From Rhizobiaceae bacterium (lineage in GTDB: Bacteria; Pseudomonadota; Alphaproteobacteria; Rhizobiales; Rhizobiaceae), in assembly GCA_028279875.1 (NCBI GenBank), contig JANQMU010000056.1:1-64000 (forward strand): a stretch of DNA of 64,000 bases, in the 5' to 3' direction. Below are positions 1 to 9,019 of this stretch, one piece after another (position 1 is the first letter of the stretch; every line of letters starts with the position of its first letter). The translations under genes were made by a program, and so were the position numbers. Under the pieces are notes generated by a model. That model did no database searches and had not been told where the DNA came from. It saw nothing but the letters and a program-made list of their open reading frames with translations.

Positions 1-1137
1 GCCGGTCGTATTGTTGAGGAAGATGATCGGCAAATCCGACTGGTCGCACAGTTGGATGAATTGCGCCGCCTTGGTCGCGCCCGCCGGATCGATCGGGCCA
101 TTGTTGCCGATCAGCCCGCAGGCAATGCCGTGGACACTGGCCTGAAGACACACGGTGGAAACGCCATAGCGCGCCTTGAAGTCCTCGAAATCGGAACCAT
201 CGACAATGCGGGCCGCAACCTCGCGCATATCATAGGGGACCCTGTAATCGACCGGAACCGCCCCGGCCAGTTCGTCCGGACTGTATTGCGGTTCCCCGAA
301 CACGCGGTCCGGGCATCGCCGCAGCCGGCTGTTCCAATCGATCCGCCGAACGATGTTGCGGGCCATCGCCACACCGTCGGCATCGTCTTCCGCCAGATAT
401 TCCACCAGGCCTGAGACGCCGGCGTGCATTTCGGAGCCACCCAGCGCCCGGTCGTCGGCCACCTCGCCGGTCGCGGCATGAACCAGCGCGGCGCCGCCAA
501 GCGCGGCCATGCCGTTTTTCTTCACGCCGATGACATAGTCGGACAGTCCAGGCATATAAGCACCGCCCGCCGTCGAAGGGCCGTGCAGCACTGTGATGGT
601 CGGAATGCCATCCGCACTCAAAAGCGCCAGGTTGCGGAACAGCGCTCCGCCCCTCGCCCAGCCTTCGACGCGGTAATCCATCAGGTTGGCGCCAGCGCTT
701 TCGACAAGATGGATCAAAGGCAGTTTCTGCCGCCGTGCCATGGCCTGGATGCTGAGAACCGTCGGCAGGCTCATTTTGCCCATCGCCCCGGCCTTGATGC
801 CGCTGTCATCGACCCAGATCATGCAGCGCACGCCCTCGACAAACCCGATCCCGACGATCAGCGACGAACCGGGAACCGATTTCTCCGGGTCGTCGCTGTC
901 CGCCAGATAGCCGGCGAGCGAATGCAGTTGGACGAACGGCATGCCCGGATCCAGCAGCCGCGCCAACCGCTCGCGCGGCGTAATCTGGCCGCGCTGCTCG
1001 AACCGGGCGCGCCGCTGTTCCGACAGGGACACCGGACGGGCTTCCAGGCTCCGCAGCCGCTCGATCAGCGCCATCATCTCCTGCCGGTTCGTCAAAAACG
1101 CTTCGGAACCGGGCTGGATCTGGCTGACAAAGCCCAT
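1..1137 (-). CDS. Acyl-CoA carboxylase carboxyltransferase (beta) subunit, partial
   Basis: The frame is open from an ATG at 1137 to the window edge (379 codons, no stop), so the C-terminal part is missing. I translated it by hand: it reads as a biotin-dependent carboxyltransferase, with an N-terminal stretch typical of MccB/AtuC proteins, ESAGANLMDYRVEGWARGG around residues 145-165, the acyl-CoA pocket GPSTAGGAYMPGLSDYVIG, and the C-terminal domain beginning VDYRVPYDMREVAARIVDG. This subunit moves carboxyl from biotin to an acyl-CoA such as methylcrotonyl- or geranyl-CoA. Its start overlaps the stop of the AtuA-like gene by one base (TGATG), so the two are translationally coupled. Pairing with AtuA suggests branched or terpenoid acyl-CoA breakdown, but substrate cannot be fixed without the biotin-carboxylase partner, which is outside the window. 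Confidence 0.9.
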   Translation of the reverse strand, partial: MGFVSQIQPGSEAFLTNRQEMMALIERLRSLEARPVSLSEQRRARFEQRGQITPRERLARLLDPGMPFVQLHSLAGYLADSDDPEKSVPGSSLIVGIGFVEGVRCMIWVDDSGIKAGAMGKMSLPTVLSIQAMARRQKLPLIHLVESAGANLMDYRVEGWARGGALFRNLALLSADGIPTITVLHGPSTAGGAYMPGLSDYVIGVKKNGMAALGGAALVHAATGEVADDRALGGSEMHAGVSGLVEYLAEDDADGVAMARNIVRRIDWNSRLRRCPDRVFGEPQYSPDELAGAVPVDYRVPYDMREVAARIVDGSDFEDFKARYGVSTVCLQASVHGIACGLIGNNGPIDPAGATKAAQFIQLCDQSDLPIIFLNNTTG

Positions 1138-2924
1138 CAGCCTTCCCCTTCGTTAGATTTCGACAGCAAAGCCTGCGGTATTTCGACGTCGACCGCCAGC
1201 AGAATCTGAGCGTATCCCTTGCCCTGCGCATCATCCCGCAGGCTGGCGACGCCGCCACCGCCCAGGACACTGTGGAGAACGATGTTCAGGGCGGCGATCC
1301 CGGGCAGGCTGAAACGCTCGATTTTTCCTTCAAGCCACGGCGCGAAGACTGCGGCAATCGTTTCGTCATCAAGTGCTCTCCATATCCACGGCAGAAAGGC
1401 GGCATGCCGCGCGATCACGCCGATATTCGCCATGTCGCCCTTGTCCCCGGACCGTGCGAAGGCCAGTCGCTCCAGCCGGCAGCGCACCAGCGGCCCGTCA
1501 GACGGCTCGACCACCGGAACCGGCGGCCGTTCGGGAACGGCATCATGTCGAACCGCCTGCGCGGGAGGACGAAACCCGATGTCGTTTCCATCAAGCGACA
1601 CGGCCGCCTGCACCTGCGATGCGTCGATCAGGAAGGAAAAAAGCCGGACCACCGGCGATGGTTTCGGCCGGCCGGCGCCGGTGAAGAAGTGCAGTCCCGG
1701 CGGCGCGGCCAGAGCGCCGCCGGTGACTTCCCGCAGAAACAGGGCGACGGCCTTCGCATCCTCATGACGCACCGCAGCCTTGAGCGTGACCTCCTCGTCA
1801 GGGCCCTCCCCCGGCCGTCCGCCGGACACCTCGACACAGGTGTCGAGGAAATCGGCGGCCCCAAGTGCCTTGAGCCGGCTTCTGGCCCGGGCAAGCCCCA
1901 TTTCGGCAAAGGCGCGGGCCTTTTGCCGCGCATCGCGGCCGTTGAACTGCAGCACATGCCCCGCTCTGTAACCATCATGATAGGTCGCCGAGACCTTGAG
2001 CCGGCCGGTCGGCGGCCTTCCGCGGGCGCCGGTCACCTCCACCCGGCCCTTGTCGGCCTGGATCAGCGTCACTTGCGAGAAATCGCAGACGACATCCGGC
2101 AGAAGATAGGCCTGCGGATCGCCGATCTCATAGAGCAGCTGCTCGCCCACGGAGGCCGGGACCACGATGCCCGACGTGGCGGGCGGTTTCGTCAGCACGA
2201 ACCGGCCGTCGGCCTGTATTTCGGCAACCGGATAGCCGATGCCGGCAAGATCGCCGGCCCGTTCCCAGTCGGTAAAATTGCCGCCGGTCGCCTGCGGCCC
2301 GCATTCCAGCAGATGCCCGGCCAGCGATCCGGCGGCAAGCAGATCGTAATCATCGGCGTTCCAGCCGAAATGATGGATACAGGCCGCCAGCGCCAGGGAA
2401 CTGTCGGCGCAGCGGCCGGTGATGACGATATCCGCACCGGCATCGAGAGCCGAGGCAATCGGAAGCGCGCCGAGATAGGCGTTGATCGACGCGACTTTGT
2501 CCCGTTCGGGAAAGGGTGATCCGTCGAACATTTCCCGGACATCGGCAAACTCCGCCGCCCTGCCGATCAGATCGTCGCCTTCGACAATGGCAACCTTCGC
2601 ATCCACGCCGGCCTTCCGCGCGGCCGCCCGCAGCGCGGCGGCGCAGGCACCGGGATTGACACCGCCGGCATTGGACAGGACCCGGATTTTCTTTTCGGTC
2701 AGCGCGCGAAGGTGGTTGCCCATCACGCCTGTGACGAAATCGGTGGCAAAACCCGAGGCCGGATCCTTTGTCCGCGCCCGCGCCATGATCGACATGGTGA
2801 TTTCCGCCAGATAGTCATAGACGAGAAAATTCAACCCCGGATGAGTCAGCAACTGATCCGTCGCATGAAGCGCTTCGCCCCAGAAGCCGCTCGCACCACC
2901 GATCACCAACGGATTGTCAGCCAA
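1137..2924 (-). CDS. AtuA family protein (DUF1446), acyclic terpene utilisation-like
   Basis: A 595-residue protein of the DUF1446/AtuA family. The first ~440 residues carry the family core (VIGGASGFWGEAL near the N-terminus, LSNAGGVNPGACA near 85-97, VITGRCADSSLAL near 170-182); the last ~100 residues form the separate small AtuA-like C-terminal domain with RLERLAFARSGDKGDMANIG. AtuA is needed for growth on citronellol/geraniol in Pseudomonas, but its reaction is not established, and many homologues sit beside carboxyltransferases in other acyl-CoA pathways. The start is a TTG, with GGAGGA a few bases upstream. It is followed by the carboxyltransferase with a one-base TGATG overlap. The biochemical role remains inference. 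Confidence 0.85.
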   Translation of the reverse strand: MADNPLVIGGASGFWGEALHATDQLLTHPGLNFLVYDYLAEITMSIMARARTKDPASGFATDFVTGVMGNHLRALTEKKIRVLSNAGGVNPGACAAALRAAARKAGVDAKVAIVEGDDLIGRAAEFADVREMFDGSPFPERDKVASINAYLGALPIASALDAGADIVITGRCADSSLALAACIHHFGWNADDYDLLAAGSLAGHLLECGPQATGGNFTDWERAGDLAGIGYPVAEIQADGRFVLTKPPATSGIVVPASVGEQLLYEIGDPQAYLLPDVVCDFSQVTLIQADKGRVEVTGARGRPPTGRLKVSATYHDGYRAGHVLQFNGRDARQKARAFAEMGLARARSRLKALGAADFLDTCVEVSGGRPGEGPDEEVTLKAAVRHEDAKAVALFLREVTGGALAAPPGLHFFTGAGRPKPSPVVRLFSFLIDASQVQAAVSLDGNDIGFRPPAQAVRHDAVPERPPVPVVEPSDGPLVRCRLERLAFARSGDKGDMANIGVIARHAAFLPWIWRALDDETIAAVFAPWLEGKIERFSLPGIAALNIVLHSVLGGGGVASLRDDAQGKGYAQILLAVDVEIPQALLSKSNEGEG

Positions 2925-3086
2925 TCATTCCTCCGATAATCCTGCTTCAATTCGAGGCGAACATTGTCTTGTCAGCGTGATTTGACAATTCAGTCTATCA
3001 GATTGTGGAGTGCTGGATAATGTCCGCACCGGCGGGAGCAAGGGACCATCATTCTCAAGCCGGACCCACTGGTTGAATTCAGATAG

Positions 3087-4562
3087 ATGAACCCCAACGC
3101 GACAATGTCAGCAAGCCGGAAACTGGCGCCGTATCTGAAAATCCTGGTTGTATTCGGCATCGTCGCGCTCACCGTCAATCGCTACGCGCAGACCGGTGTA
3201 AACGCCGATTTTGCAATCAATTCCGTGATGTCCCTGCAAAACATCACGCTGTTTTACTGGGGCCAGAACCGGCTCGCCAACGCCCTGCCTCTGATGGCCG
3301 GTTTCATCAGAAATCCGGCGGCCAATTTTTATGCGACCCTGTATCTGTCTTCAGCCGTTCATTTCACGCTGGTTTTCCTGGCAGCCCATCTTTCGGTAAG
3401 GCTGGTTGCCGGACGAGACCGGGATCCCTTCGCCGACCTTTATGTGTTTCTTCTCATCTGCCTTGCCCAACTCATCGTACAGCGGCATCAGGAGTTCATC
3501 TTCATTGCCGGTCACATTGAATACCCGCTGTCCGCCGCGCTGCTGCTTCTGGCATTCCTCGGCGCCATATCGGACGGACTGCGACCGCTGTATTTCTGGC
3601 CGCTGATGCTGTCTTGCATCGTGATCGCAACGGGTGTGAATTTCTCGGTTGTGTTGGCCGCCCTCGCCCTCGCAAGCGGACACCTGCTGGTCGAGAGACG
3701 ATTCAGCATCCGAATATCGGCCCTGTTGATCGTTTCAGTGCTGGCGACTTTCGGTTGGCTCGAAATATCCCGGATGGTCGGCGGCGCCACCTACAGCCGG
3801 TTCGATATCCACAACATCCCGCTCGCGGTCAAGCGCGTGACCGTTGATCTCCTTAGGACCTTCGACATGTGGCGCTATCTGCTGGTTCTGGCGGTGATGA
3901 TCGCCGCAACCTTCATCCTGAGCCGCTTCGCACATGGCCGTGTCATCCCGAACAAGACCAGGATTGTTTATGTCTCAGTCCTGCTGTTCCTGTTCTGCGT
4001 TTTCTGGTTGGTTCTGTTTGCGGCACACGACTGGATCCGGATCAATGATTACAGCTACAGATATTTCACATATGTCATTTACGCCTTGTTTTTCTACATT
4101 GCGATCGCCGCCTCCATTCTGGTTTGCAAAGCCGGGGAAACCCTCAGAGCGGGAATAGGCGGGTCGGCCGCGGTCGCGTTGACCGTCATCCTCTGGTCGC
4201 CTTTTGTCGCGCTGCATGATTACCGGCTCTTTCGAGAAGTCGAGGCGCACAATCCAGACCATTACGGGCTTTATGCCGGCAACTATTGGCAGGTCTGGCC
4301 GGCAGTCCTGCGCAGCATGATAGCCGGACACCGGAGCTTCGGTCTGGCCGGCCGCGGCGAAGGCAACAGGGCGGCCGTACAGGCTTTCGTCGACGCGCAA
4401 TTGAGCGAAAACGGCAGCGCTACGCTGCTGTGCATCGATGAAAGTCCCGATTATTGCCTGAAACAGGTTTCGCAGATCCTCGATGGCGTTACCCATAGGG
4501 ACGTTCTGCAAATCGGAACATCAACGCATGAAATCACCCTGAAGGCCGAAACCGGTCCATGA
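3087..4562 (+). CDS. Polytopic membrane protein of unknown function
   Basis: A 491-residue protein with about ten hydrophobic segments (near residues 16-33, 84-104, 117-131, 137-157, 166-195, 206-224, 264-283, 294-315, 326-350, 358-380) and a ~110-residue C-terminal soluble tail. The tail contains LLCIDESPDYCLKQVSQIL. The layout (many membrane spans, loop with acidic residues after the first span, soluble end) resembles GT-C-type glycosyltransferases or lipid-linked sugar enzymes, but I see no diagnostic motif. No clear ribosome site precedes the ATG at 3087; an ATG at 3105 is a possible alternative. The gene stands alone between oppositely oriented neighbours and is visibly poorer in G+C than they are, which may mark recent acquisition. 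Confidence 0.7.
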   Translation: MNPNATMSASRKLAPYLKILVVFGIVALTVNRYAQTGVNADFAINSVMSLQNITLFYWGQNRLANALPLMAGFIRNPAANFYATLYLSSAVHFTLVFLAAHLSVRLVAGRDRDPFADLYVFLLICLAQLIVQRHQEFIFIAGHIEYPLSAALLLLAFLGAISDGLRPLYFWPLMLSCIVIATGVNFSVVLAALALASGHLLVERRFSIRISALLIVSVLATFGWLEISRMVGGATYSRFDIHNIPLAVKRVTVDLLRTFDMWRYLLVLAVMIAATFILSRFAHGRVIPNKTRIVYVSVLLFLFCVFWLVLFAAHDWIRINDYSYRYFTYVIYALFFYIAIAASILVCKAGETLRAGIGGSAAVALTVILWSPFVALHDYRLFREVEAHNPDHYGLYAGNYWQVWPAVLRSMIAGHRSFGLAGRGEGNRAAVQAFVDAQLSENGSATLLCIDESPDYCLKQVSQILDGVTHRDVLQIGTSTHEITLKAETGP

Positions 4563-4596
4563 GGACCGGCGCGTCAGCATCAACCCGGACGGCAGA

Positions 4597-5157
4597 TCAG
4601 GCGACGGTGCGATCGAACCGCGCATCTTCAGCAATGGCATCATTCGCCCAGGTCAAGATCGCTGTCCTTTCCGCCGGCAGCAGCCGGGCACTGCCATCGG
4701 TGAAACTTAGCCAGGCCGGCTCATAGGTCTGTCTGACCGCCGTCAGCACAGGAATGCGCAGGGCGAATGCCCTTTCGATGATGGCGCGAAACCCCTGCCC
4801 TTCCGATTCACCCTTGCCGAAGCGGTTGAGCACGACAAACTCCGTACCGGCCTCCAGCCGGGCAAGCAGCAGGCCGGACACATCCGCCAATGCGCCGGGA
4901 TCAAGGCGGCACCCCCGCGATCCCGAACCCAGCGCCTGCGAGATTCGATGCCACGTGCCGCTCGCGACATCTTCAAGGTGGGTGATGTTGCAGCAGGCGG
5001 CGGTATCCTCCGTCTCCCGCTGCAGATAGCCGGACACCCCGACGCCCCGCGACTGCAACGTGCGAACCACGGCCTCCAGAAGACCGTCAATCCCGTCTTC
5101 CGGCGTAAACCGGATTGCCGCAAGCCGCACGCCGGCCTCATTGTCCATTATCGACAT
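4597..5157 (-). CDS. DUF2478 family protein
   Basis: A 186-residue protein matching the DUF2478 pattern: GCRLDPGALADVSGLL near residues 82-97, VVLNRFGKGESEGQGFR near 107-123, and IPVLTAVRQTYEPAWLSF near 134-151. The family has a NTPase-like fold and is often found by molybdate or metal transport and anaerobic-respiration genes; its activity is not established. The start follows AAGGACAAGG. The gene lies downstream of the hemerythrin gene on the same strand with a ~160-base gap, so co-transcription is possible. It converges on the membrane protein gene to its left. Confidence 0.75.
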   Translation of the reverse strand: MSIMDNEAGVRLAAIRFTPEDGIDGLLEAVVRTLQSRGVGVSGYLQRETEDTAACCNITHLEDVASGTWHRISQALGSGSRGCRLDPGALADVSGLLLARLEAGTEFVVLNRFGKGESEGQGFRAIIERAFALRIPVLTAVRQTYEPAWLSFTDGSARLLPAERTAILTWANDAIAEDARFDRTVA

Positions 5158-5319
5158 CCTTGTCCTTTGTGCCGTGTCCGGCCGGAGCCTGACAACTGCG
5201 TTCGAGATCCGGTATCAGGCCATTTTTGAAGCCGTAAATCCAGTCCTGGTTGCCATCGCCACGCTGCAGGAGTTTTGCAACATTGCCCGGTTGCCCAGCG
5301 GACATTTTGGTCGAGTGGG

Positions 5320-5898
5320 TCAGCCGACATCATCGGTCTTCGGATAGTCGAGGCCACGGCGCGCGGCCATGCGGCGGCCAAGGGTGCTGAGATCATCCTT
5401 TGTCAGACGCGCCCTGGCAAGAGGCATAACGATCGCGTTTTCAACGATCAGGTGCCGTCTTTCATTGGCGGCAAACCGATGCAGCAGTGCCTGGAACGCT
5501 TCGCTCAACGGGCCTTCGCCCCTTTCGCGGGCCTGCTGCAGCCCTTCGATGATCCTGTCGGCATCCAGCTTGTCGGCCGCATGCTCCTGGCTGAGGTCGT
5601 CAAGCACTTCCCCGATCCGGTCTTCCGGCTCCGCCCGGCGGCGCAGCAATGGAAACAGATCTTCCTCCTCGTCAATGACATGCGGCGCAAAATCCGTTTT
5701 CAGGAAGTCAAGGGCTGCTGTCAGAAGCTCGGTATCGCAGGCCTCGGCGTCGGCGATATCGTCCAGCACACGGCACAGCACGCGCTGGCGGAAATGGTCG
5801 GCGAAGATATAGTCAAGTGGCGATCGCAGTTGTGAGGCCGGCGGCATCGTCTCCAATGCCTCGATGGCCATTGCCCTGGCTTCCTGCCGCTTGTTCAT
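5320..5898 (-). CDS. Hemerythrin HHE domain protein
   Basis: A 192-residue helical protein with a hemerythrin-type metal pattern: H35 in DYIFADHFRQR, H73 with E77 in APHVIDEEED, H106 in SQEHAADK, and H149 with E153 in RRHLIVENAIVMPLA. These fit a di-iron site that binds oxygen or nitric oxide, as in HHE proteins linked to NO or iron-sulfur repair. The frame runs further upstream, but the ATG at 5898 is preferred since GGAGAG lies six bases before it. It is divergent from a Crp/Fnr-family gene, and an intergenic TTGAT-N4-ATCAA box centred ~123 bases upstream of the start would suit activation under low oxygen or NO. Cytoplasmic; no signal peptide. Confidence 0.85.
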   Translation of the reverse strand: MNKRQEARAMAIEALETMPPASQLRSPLDYIFADHFRQRVLCRVLDDIADAEACDTELLTAALDFLKTDFAPHVIDEEEDLFPLLRRRAEPEDRIGEVLDDLSQEHAADKLDADRIIEGLQQARERGEGPLSEAFQALLHRFAANERRHLIVENAIVMPLARARLTKDDLSTLGRRMAARRGLDYPKTDDVG

Positions 5899-6014
5899 CA
5901 CTGCTCTCCATGATCGGATGCGTGGGCTGTCGGCTGACTCCCCGTTCTGTGAGCGAATTGTGCCGCCCGTTGCAAACAATTTGGAAAGGTTCCATGGGCG
6001 CTCGCGCGGCGCGT

Positions 6015-6028
6015 TTGATCCAGATCAA
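6015..6028. promoter_or_regulatory. FNR/Dnr-type box TTGATCCAGATCAA
   Basis: A perfect TTGAT-N4-ATCAA palindrome, the classic site for FNR, ANR, Dnr and FixK proteins. It lies in the 278-base divergent region between the hemerythrin gene and the Crp/Fnr gene. Centred at 6021.5, it would place a class II activated start point near 5980, giving the hemerythrin transcript a leader of ~80 bases. Confidence 0.8.
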
Positions 6029-6151
6029 CCGATTTTCGTGCCAAGGGAGAAACAAGTCACAGCGCGACACAGAGCAAGAAAATCCGAAACGGCCATCAAC
6101 CGGCACGATTGAAAGCCCCGCCGCGGCCTGTTAACTACATCAAACTGAAAC

Positions 6152-6165
6152 TTGATAAATATCAA
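6152..6165. promoter_or_regulatory. FNR/Dnr-type box TTGATAAATATCAA overlapping the ribosome site
   Basis: A second perfect TTGAT-N4-ATCAA palindrome, ending where the ribosome-binding sequence AAGGAGG (6164-6170) of the Crp/Fnr gene begins. A bound regulator here would sit on or just after the transcription start, so negative autoregulation is the simplest reading. Confidence 0.75.
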
Positions 6166-6176
6166 GGAGGCCCGAA

Positions 6177-6875
6177 TTGCGCTCTTCCGATCTGCCACAG
6201 GTCCGATCGCTCAGCCTGTTCGACAATATGGACGATTCGAGCTTCGACACACTGATGCAAACCGCCTACCTTCAGGTGTTTCCGGCGCAGTTGGAACTGA
6301 TCACCGAGGGCGACCCCGCCGATTTCCTCTACATCGTGACCGAAGGATGCGTGGAACTGTTTGCCCGTTCAAACGGCCGGGAATCGACCATGGGCATGGT
6401 ACGCCCGGTGGGCACATTCATCCTTGCGGCGGTGATCAAGGACGCGGTCTATCTGATGTCCGCCCGCACGTCGCAGCGCTCGAAAGTCCTGCTCATCCCG
6501 TCGGAAAATGTGCGGTCGGTGTTCCAGCAGGACGAGAATTTCGCCCGCTCGATCGTCGTGGAACTGGCCAATTGCTATCGCAACGTCGTCAAGGAGCACA
6601 AGGACATCAAGCTGCGCAGCGCCGTGGAGCGTCTCGCCAACCGGCTGCTTCGGCTGCACAAGTCACAAGGCAACACCGGAACCCTTGTCCTGCCCTATGA
6701 CAAACGCACACTGGCGTCCCTGCTCGGCATGACGCCGGAAAACCTCTCGCGCGCCTTCAATACGCTCAAACCCTATGGCGTCCGGGTCGATGGCATGACA
6801 ATCGGGCTCGATGAAATCGACGCGCTGAAAACACTCGCCAAGCCGACCCCGCTGATCGACGACCCGTTGACTTAG
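6177..6875 (+). CDS. Crp/Fnr family transcriptional regulator (Dnr/NnrR-like)
   Basis: A 232-residue regulator. Residues ~10-125 form a cyclic-nucleotide-binding-type sensor domain (LITEGDPADFLYIVTEGCVELF), followed by the dimer helix and a winged helix with RTLASLLGMTPENLSRAFNTL near 177-197. The N-terminal cysteine cluster of oxygen-sensing FNR is absent, so it resembles haem- or NO-responding Dnr/NnrR or FixK types. The start is a TTG, preceded by a strong AAGGAGG with six-base spacing. Two perfect FNR-type boxes lie upstream, one overlapping the ribosome site, suggesting that it controls itself and the divergent hemerythrin. Which signal it senses cannot be read from the sequence. Confidence 0.85.
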   Translation: MRSSDLPQVRSLSLFDNMDDSSFDTLMQTAYLQVFPAQLELITEGDPADFLYIVTEGCVELFARSNGRESTMGMVRPVGTFILAAVIKDAVYLMSARTSQRSKVLLIPSENVRSVFQQDENFARSIVVELANCYRNVVKEHKDIKLRSAVERLANRLLRLHKSQGNTGTLVLPYDKRTLASLLGMTPENLSRAFNTLKPYGVRVDGMTIGLDEIDALKTLAKPTPLIDDPLT

Positions 6876-6894
6876 CGCGCCGTTGAAGAGCCTG

Positions 6895-7944
6895 TCACAG
6901 CCAGGTCTTTGCCAGCACCCGCAGCCAGTTCTCATGGCACAGCTTCTTCATCAGCGCATCGTCATAGCCATGCGCGCGCATCGCCTTGCGCAGATGCGGC
7001 AGGCCGGCGGCATCCGCAATTGCCTCCGGAACAATCGCGCCATCGAAATCGGATCCGAAACCGACCCGGTCCTCGCCCAGCTTTGTCAACAAATGATCGA
7101 AATGGCGCAGAACGTCGCCGAGCGGAACATCGGCCTTCATCTGGCCGTCGGGGCGCAGGAACGCCGCGGCGAAATTCACACCGACCATGCCGTCGCTTTC
7201 CGCAATGGCCGCCAATTGCCGGTCCGTCAGGTTTCTGGAGTTCGGACAGATTTCATGGCAATTCGAATGGGTTGCGACCAACGGCCTGGAACTCACGCGG
7301 GCCACGTCCCAAAACCCGGCTTCCGTGATATGCGACAGGTCGATCAGGATACCCATCGCATCGCAGCGCTCCACCAGACGGATCCCGTGCTCGGTCAGGC
7401 CCGGTCCGGTGTCGCCGGTGCTCGGATAGCGGAACGGCACGCCATGTCCGTAAATGGTCGACCGGCTCCAGACCGGGCCGAGCGAACGCAGGCCGGCGCG
7501 GTAAAGAACGTCGAGCGCATGGAATTCGGGATCGATGGCCTCGGCGCCCTCCATATGCATGATCGCGGCCAGGGTGCCGCCGGCAAGGCAGGCTCGCAAA
7601 TCCGCTACGGTGGTGCAGATTTTCAAGGCACCGAGCTGTTCAAGCCGGTTGAGAATGGCCGCCTGGGAGAGCGCGACGGGAAGCGCCTCGGCCATGTCGA
7701 TGGGATCAGGCAGCGGCAGGTCATAGTGCGAACTGGTCAGATCCTCCAGATCGAAATCCCCCGGTGACGGCACGTAAATGGCAAAAAAGCCGCCGCCGAA
7801 ACCACCGTCCCGGCACTTGATGAGGTCGATGTGACCATCGCGCCCGGTCAGGAAGGACTCGGCCGCCGGCACACCGCCCGCCTCATGCAGCTTCAGCAAC
7901 ACATCGTTGTGGCCGTCAAAAATCAGCGGATCGGTCGATACCAT
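6895..7944 (-). CDS. Membrane dipeptidase (peptidase family M19)
   Basis: A 349-residue zinc dipeptidase of the renal-dipeptidase type. The metal ligands are visible in order: DGHND near residues 10-14, the bridging glutamate in HMEGAE, histidines in DLSHIT and ATHSNC, and GSDFDG near the C-terminus. Family members hydrolyse dipeptides, often with a D-residue, or related amide substrates. No signal peptide or lipobox is present, so it is probably cytoplasmic. GAGG precedes the ATG. It converges on the Crp/Fnr gene and is divergent from an alpha/beta hydrolase; no operon partner is evident. Confidence 0.9.
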   Translation of the reverse strand: MVSTDPLIFDGHNDVLLKLHEAGGVPAAESFLTGRDGHIDLIKCRDGGFGGGFFAIYVPSPGDFDLEDLTSSHYDLPLPDPIDMAEALPVALSQAAILNRLEQLGALKICTTVADLRACLAGGTLAAIMHMEGAEAIDPEFHALDVLYRAGLRSLGPVWSRSTIYGHGVPFRYPSTGDTGPGLTEHGIRLVERCDAMGILIDLSHITEAGFWDVARVSSRPLVATHSNCHEICPNSRNLTDRQLAAIAESDGMVGVNFAAAFLRPDGQMKADVPLGDVLRHFDHLLTKLGEDRVGFGSDFDGAIVPEAIADAAGLPHLRKAMRAHGYDDALMKKLCHENWLRVLAKTWL

Positions 7945-8164
7945 GAAGACGCCTCGCGGGTATGCCTTGTTTTAATCTGGCCGGAATACGGAATCGGCAC
8001 CGCGCACTTCATGCGCAAAAAACAGGCCGCAATGCAATGGCCATGCAGGACATTCCGCACCGGCGAGGTTCGTTCGGATTGTCTTGCAAATGCGCAGCGA
8101 ACCGGATTATTGGAGCGGGATCGTTGCGCACCGGGATGAATGTGGTGTCGGGGAGAAGGAAGCC

Positions 8165-8995
8165 ATGCCGCTGGTATCCGTCGGGGAAGACGAACTGTCT
8201 TACAGTTTCAACGGCGCGCAATCACGCGACGACGGACCAACACTGGTGCTCGTCCACGGCGCCGGCGGGCAGAAACGGGACTGGCCGGTGGCCTGGCGCA
8301 GCGCCAGTCAGACAATACGCCTGATGGGTCTGACATCGAAATCCGACGTCAGACAGCTTGAACATTATCCGACCTACGCCATCGATCTGCCCGGCCATGG
8401 CCGGTCCACCGGCAAAGGCCGGGCAAGTGTTGAAGGCTACGCCGATGCCGTTGCGTCTTTCCTCGAGGCTCTGGACCTTGAGAAGGTGGTTCTCGTCGGG
8501 CACTCCATGGGCGCCGCCATTGCCCTGACACTGGCCGTCCGCGCCGATCCGCGGCTGGCCGGCATCGCTCTCATCGGCGGATCGAGCCGCATGGTTGTCA
8601 GCGACGCCATCCTGGACGGGCTGAAAAACGATTTCGAACCGACCATCGACGCCATCATCAAATACTCCTGGCACAGGAGCACGGGAGAGTTCTTCCGGCG
8701 GGAGAACCGCCAGAGGCTTCTCGAGGCCGGTCCGGACGTCGTTTTCAACGATTTCCTTGCCTGCAGCCGGTTCGATCTTTCCGACAGGCTTTCACAGGTG
8801 ACGATTCCGGTGCTGGTTATTGCTGCCGAGGAGGATCGCATGGTTCCGCAGAAATCCAGCCTCAAGATGGCCGATACACTCGCACATGCGACATTCGTCA
8901 GCCTGGAGCGTTGCGGCCACTGCATGCACATCGAGCGGCCACGCCGCGTCGCCGAGGAACTGAGCTCATTCATGGAGAATCAATTGGGCGGTTGA
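8165..8995 (+). CDS. Alpha/beta fold hydrolase
   Basis: A 276-residue alpha/beta hydrolase. The oxyanion region is LVLVHGAGGQKRDW, the nucleophile Ser114 lies in VGHSMGAA, and the acid and histidine of the triad are in AAEEDRMVP and CGHCMHIERP. An insertion of ~25 residues after the oxyanion loop (about 44-68) is unusual for a minimal member and probably shapes the lid. The ATG at 8165 follows AGAAGGA and is preferred over upstream starts in the same frame. The substrate is unknown; the neighbouring dipeptidase is divergent and may be unrelated. Confidence 0.85.
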   Translation: MPLVSVGEDELSYSFNGAQSRDDGPTLVLVHGAGGQKRDWPVAWRSASQTIRLMGLTSKSDVRQLEHYPTYAIDLPGHGRSTGKGRASVEGYADAVASFLEALDLEKVVLVGHSMGAAIALTLAVRADPRLAGIALIGGSSRMVVSDAILDGLKNDFEPTIDAIIKYSWHRSTGEFFRRENRQRLLEAGPDVVFNDFLACSRFDLSDRLSQVTIPVLVIAAEEDRMVPQKSSLKMADTLAHATFVSLERCGHCMHIERPRRVAEELSSFMENQLGG

Positions 8996-9019
8996 GCCCC
9001 GCCGAAACCGCAACCCGGC

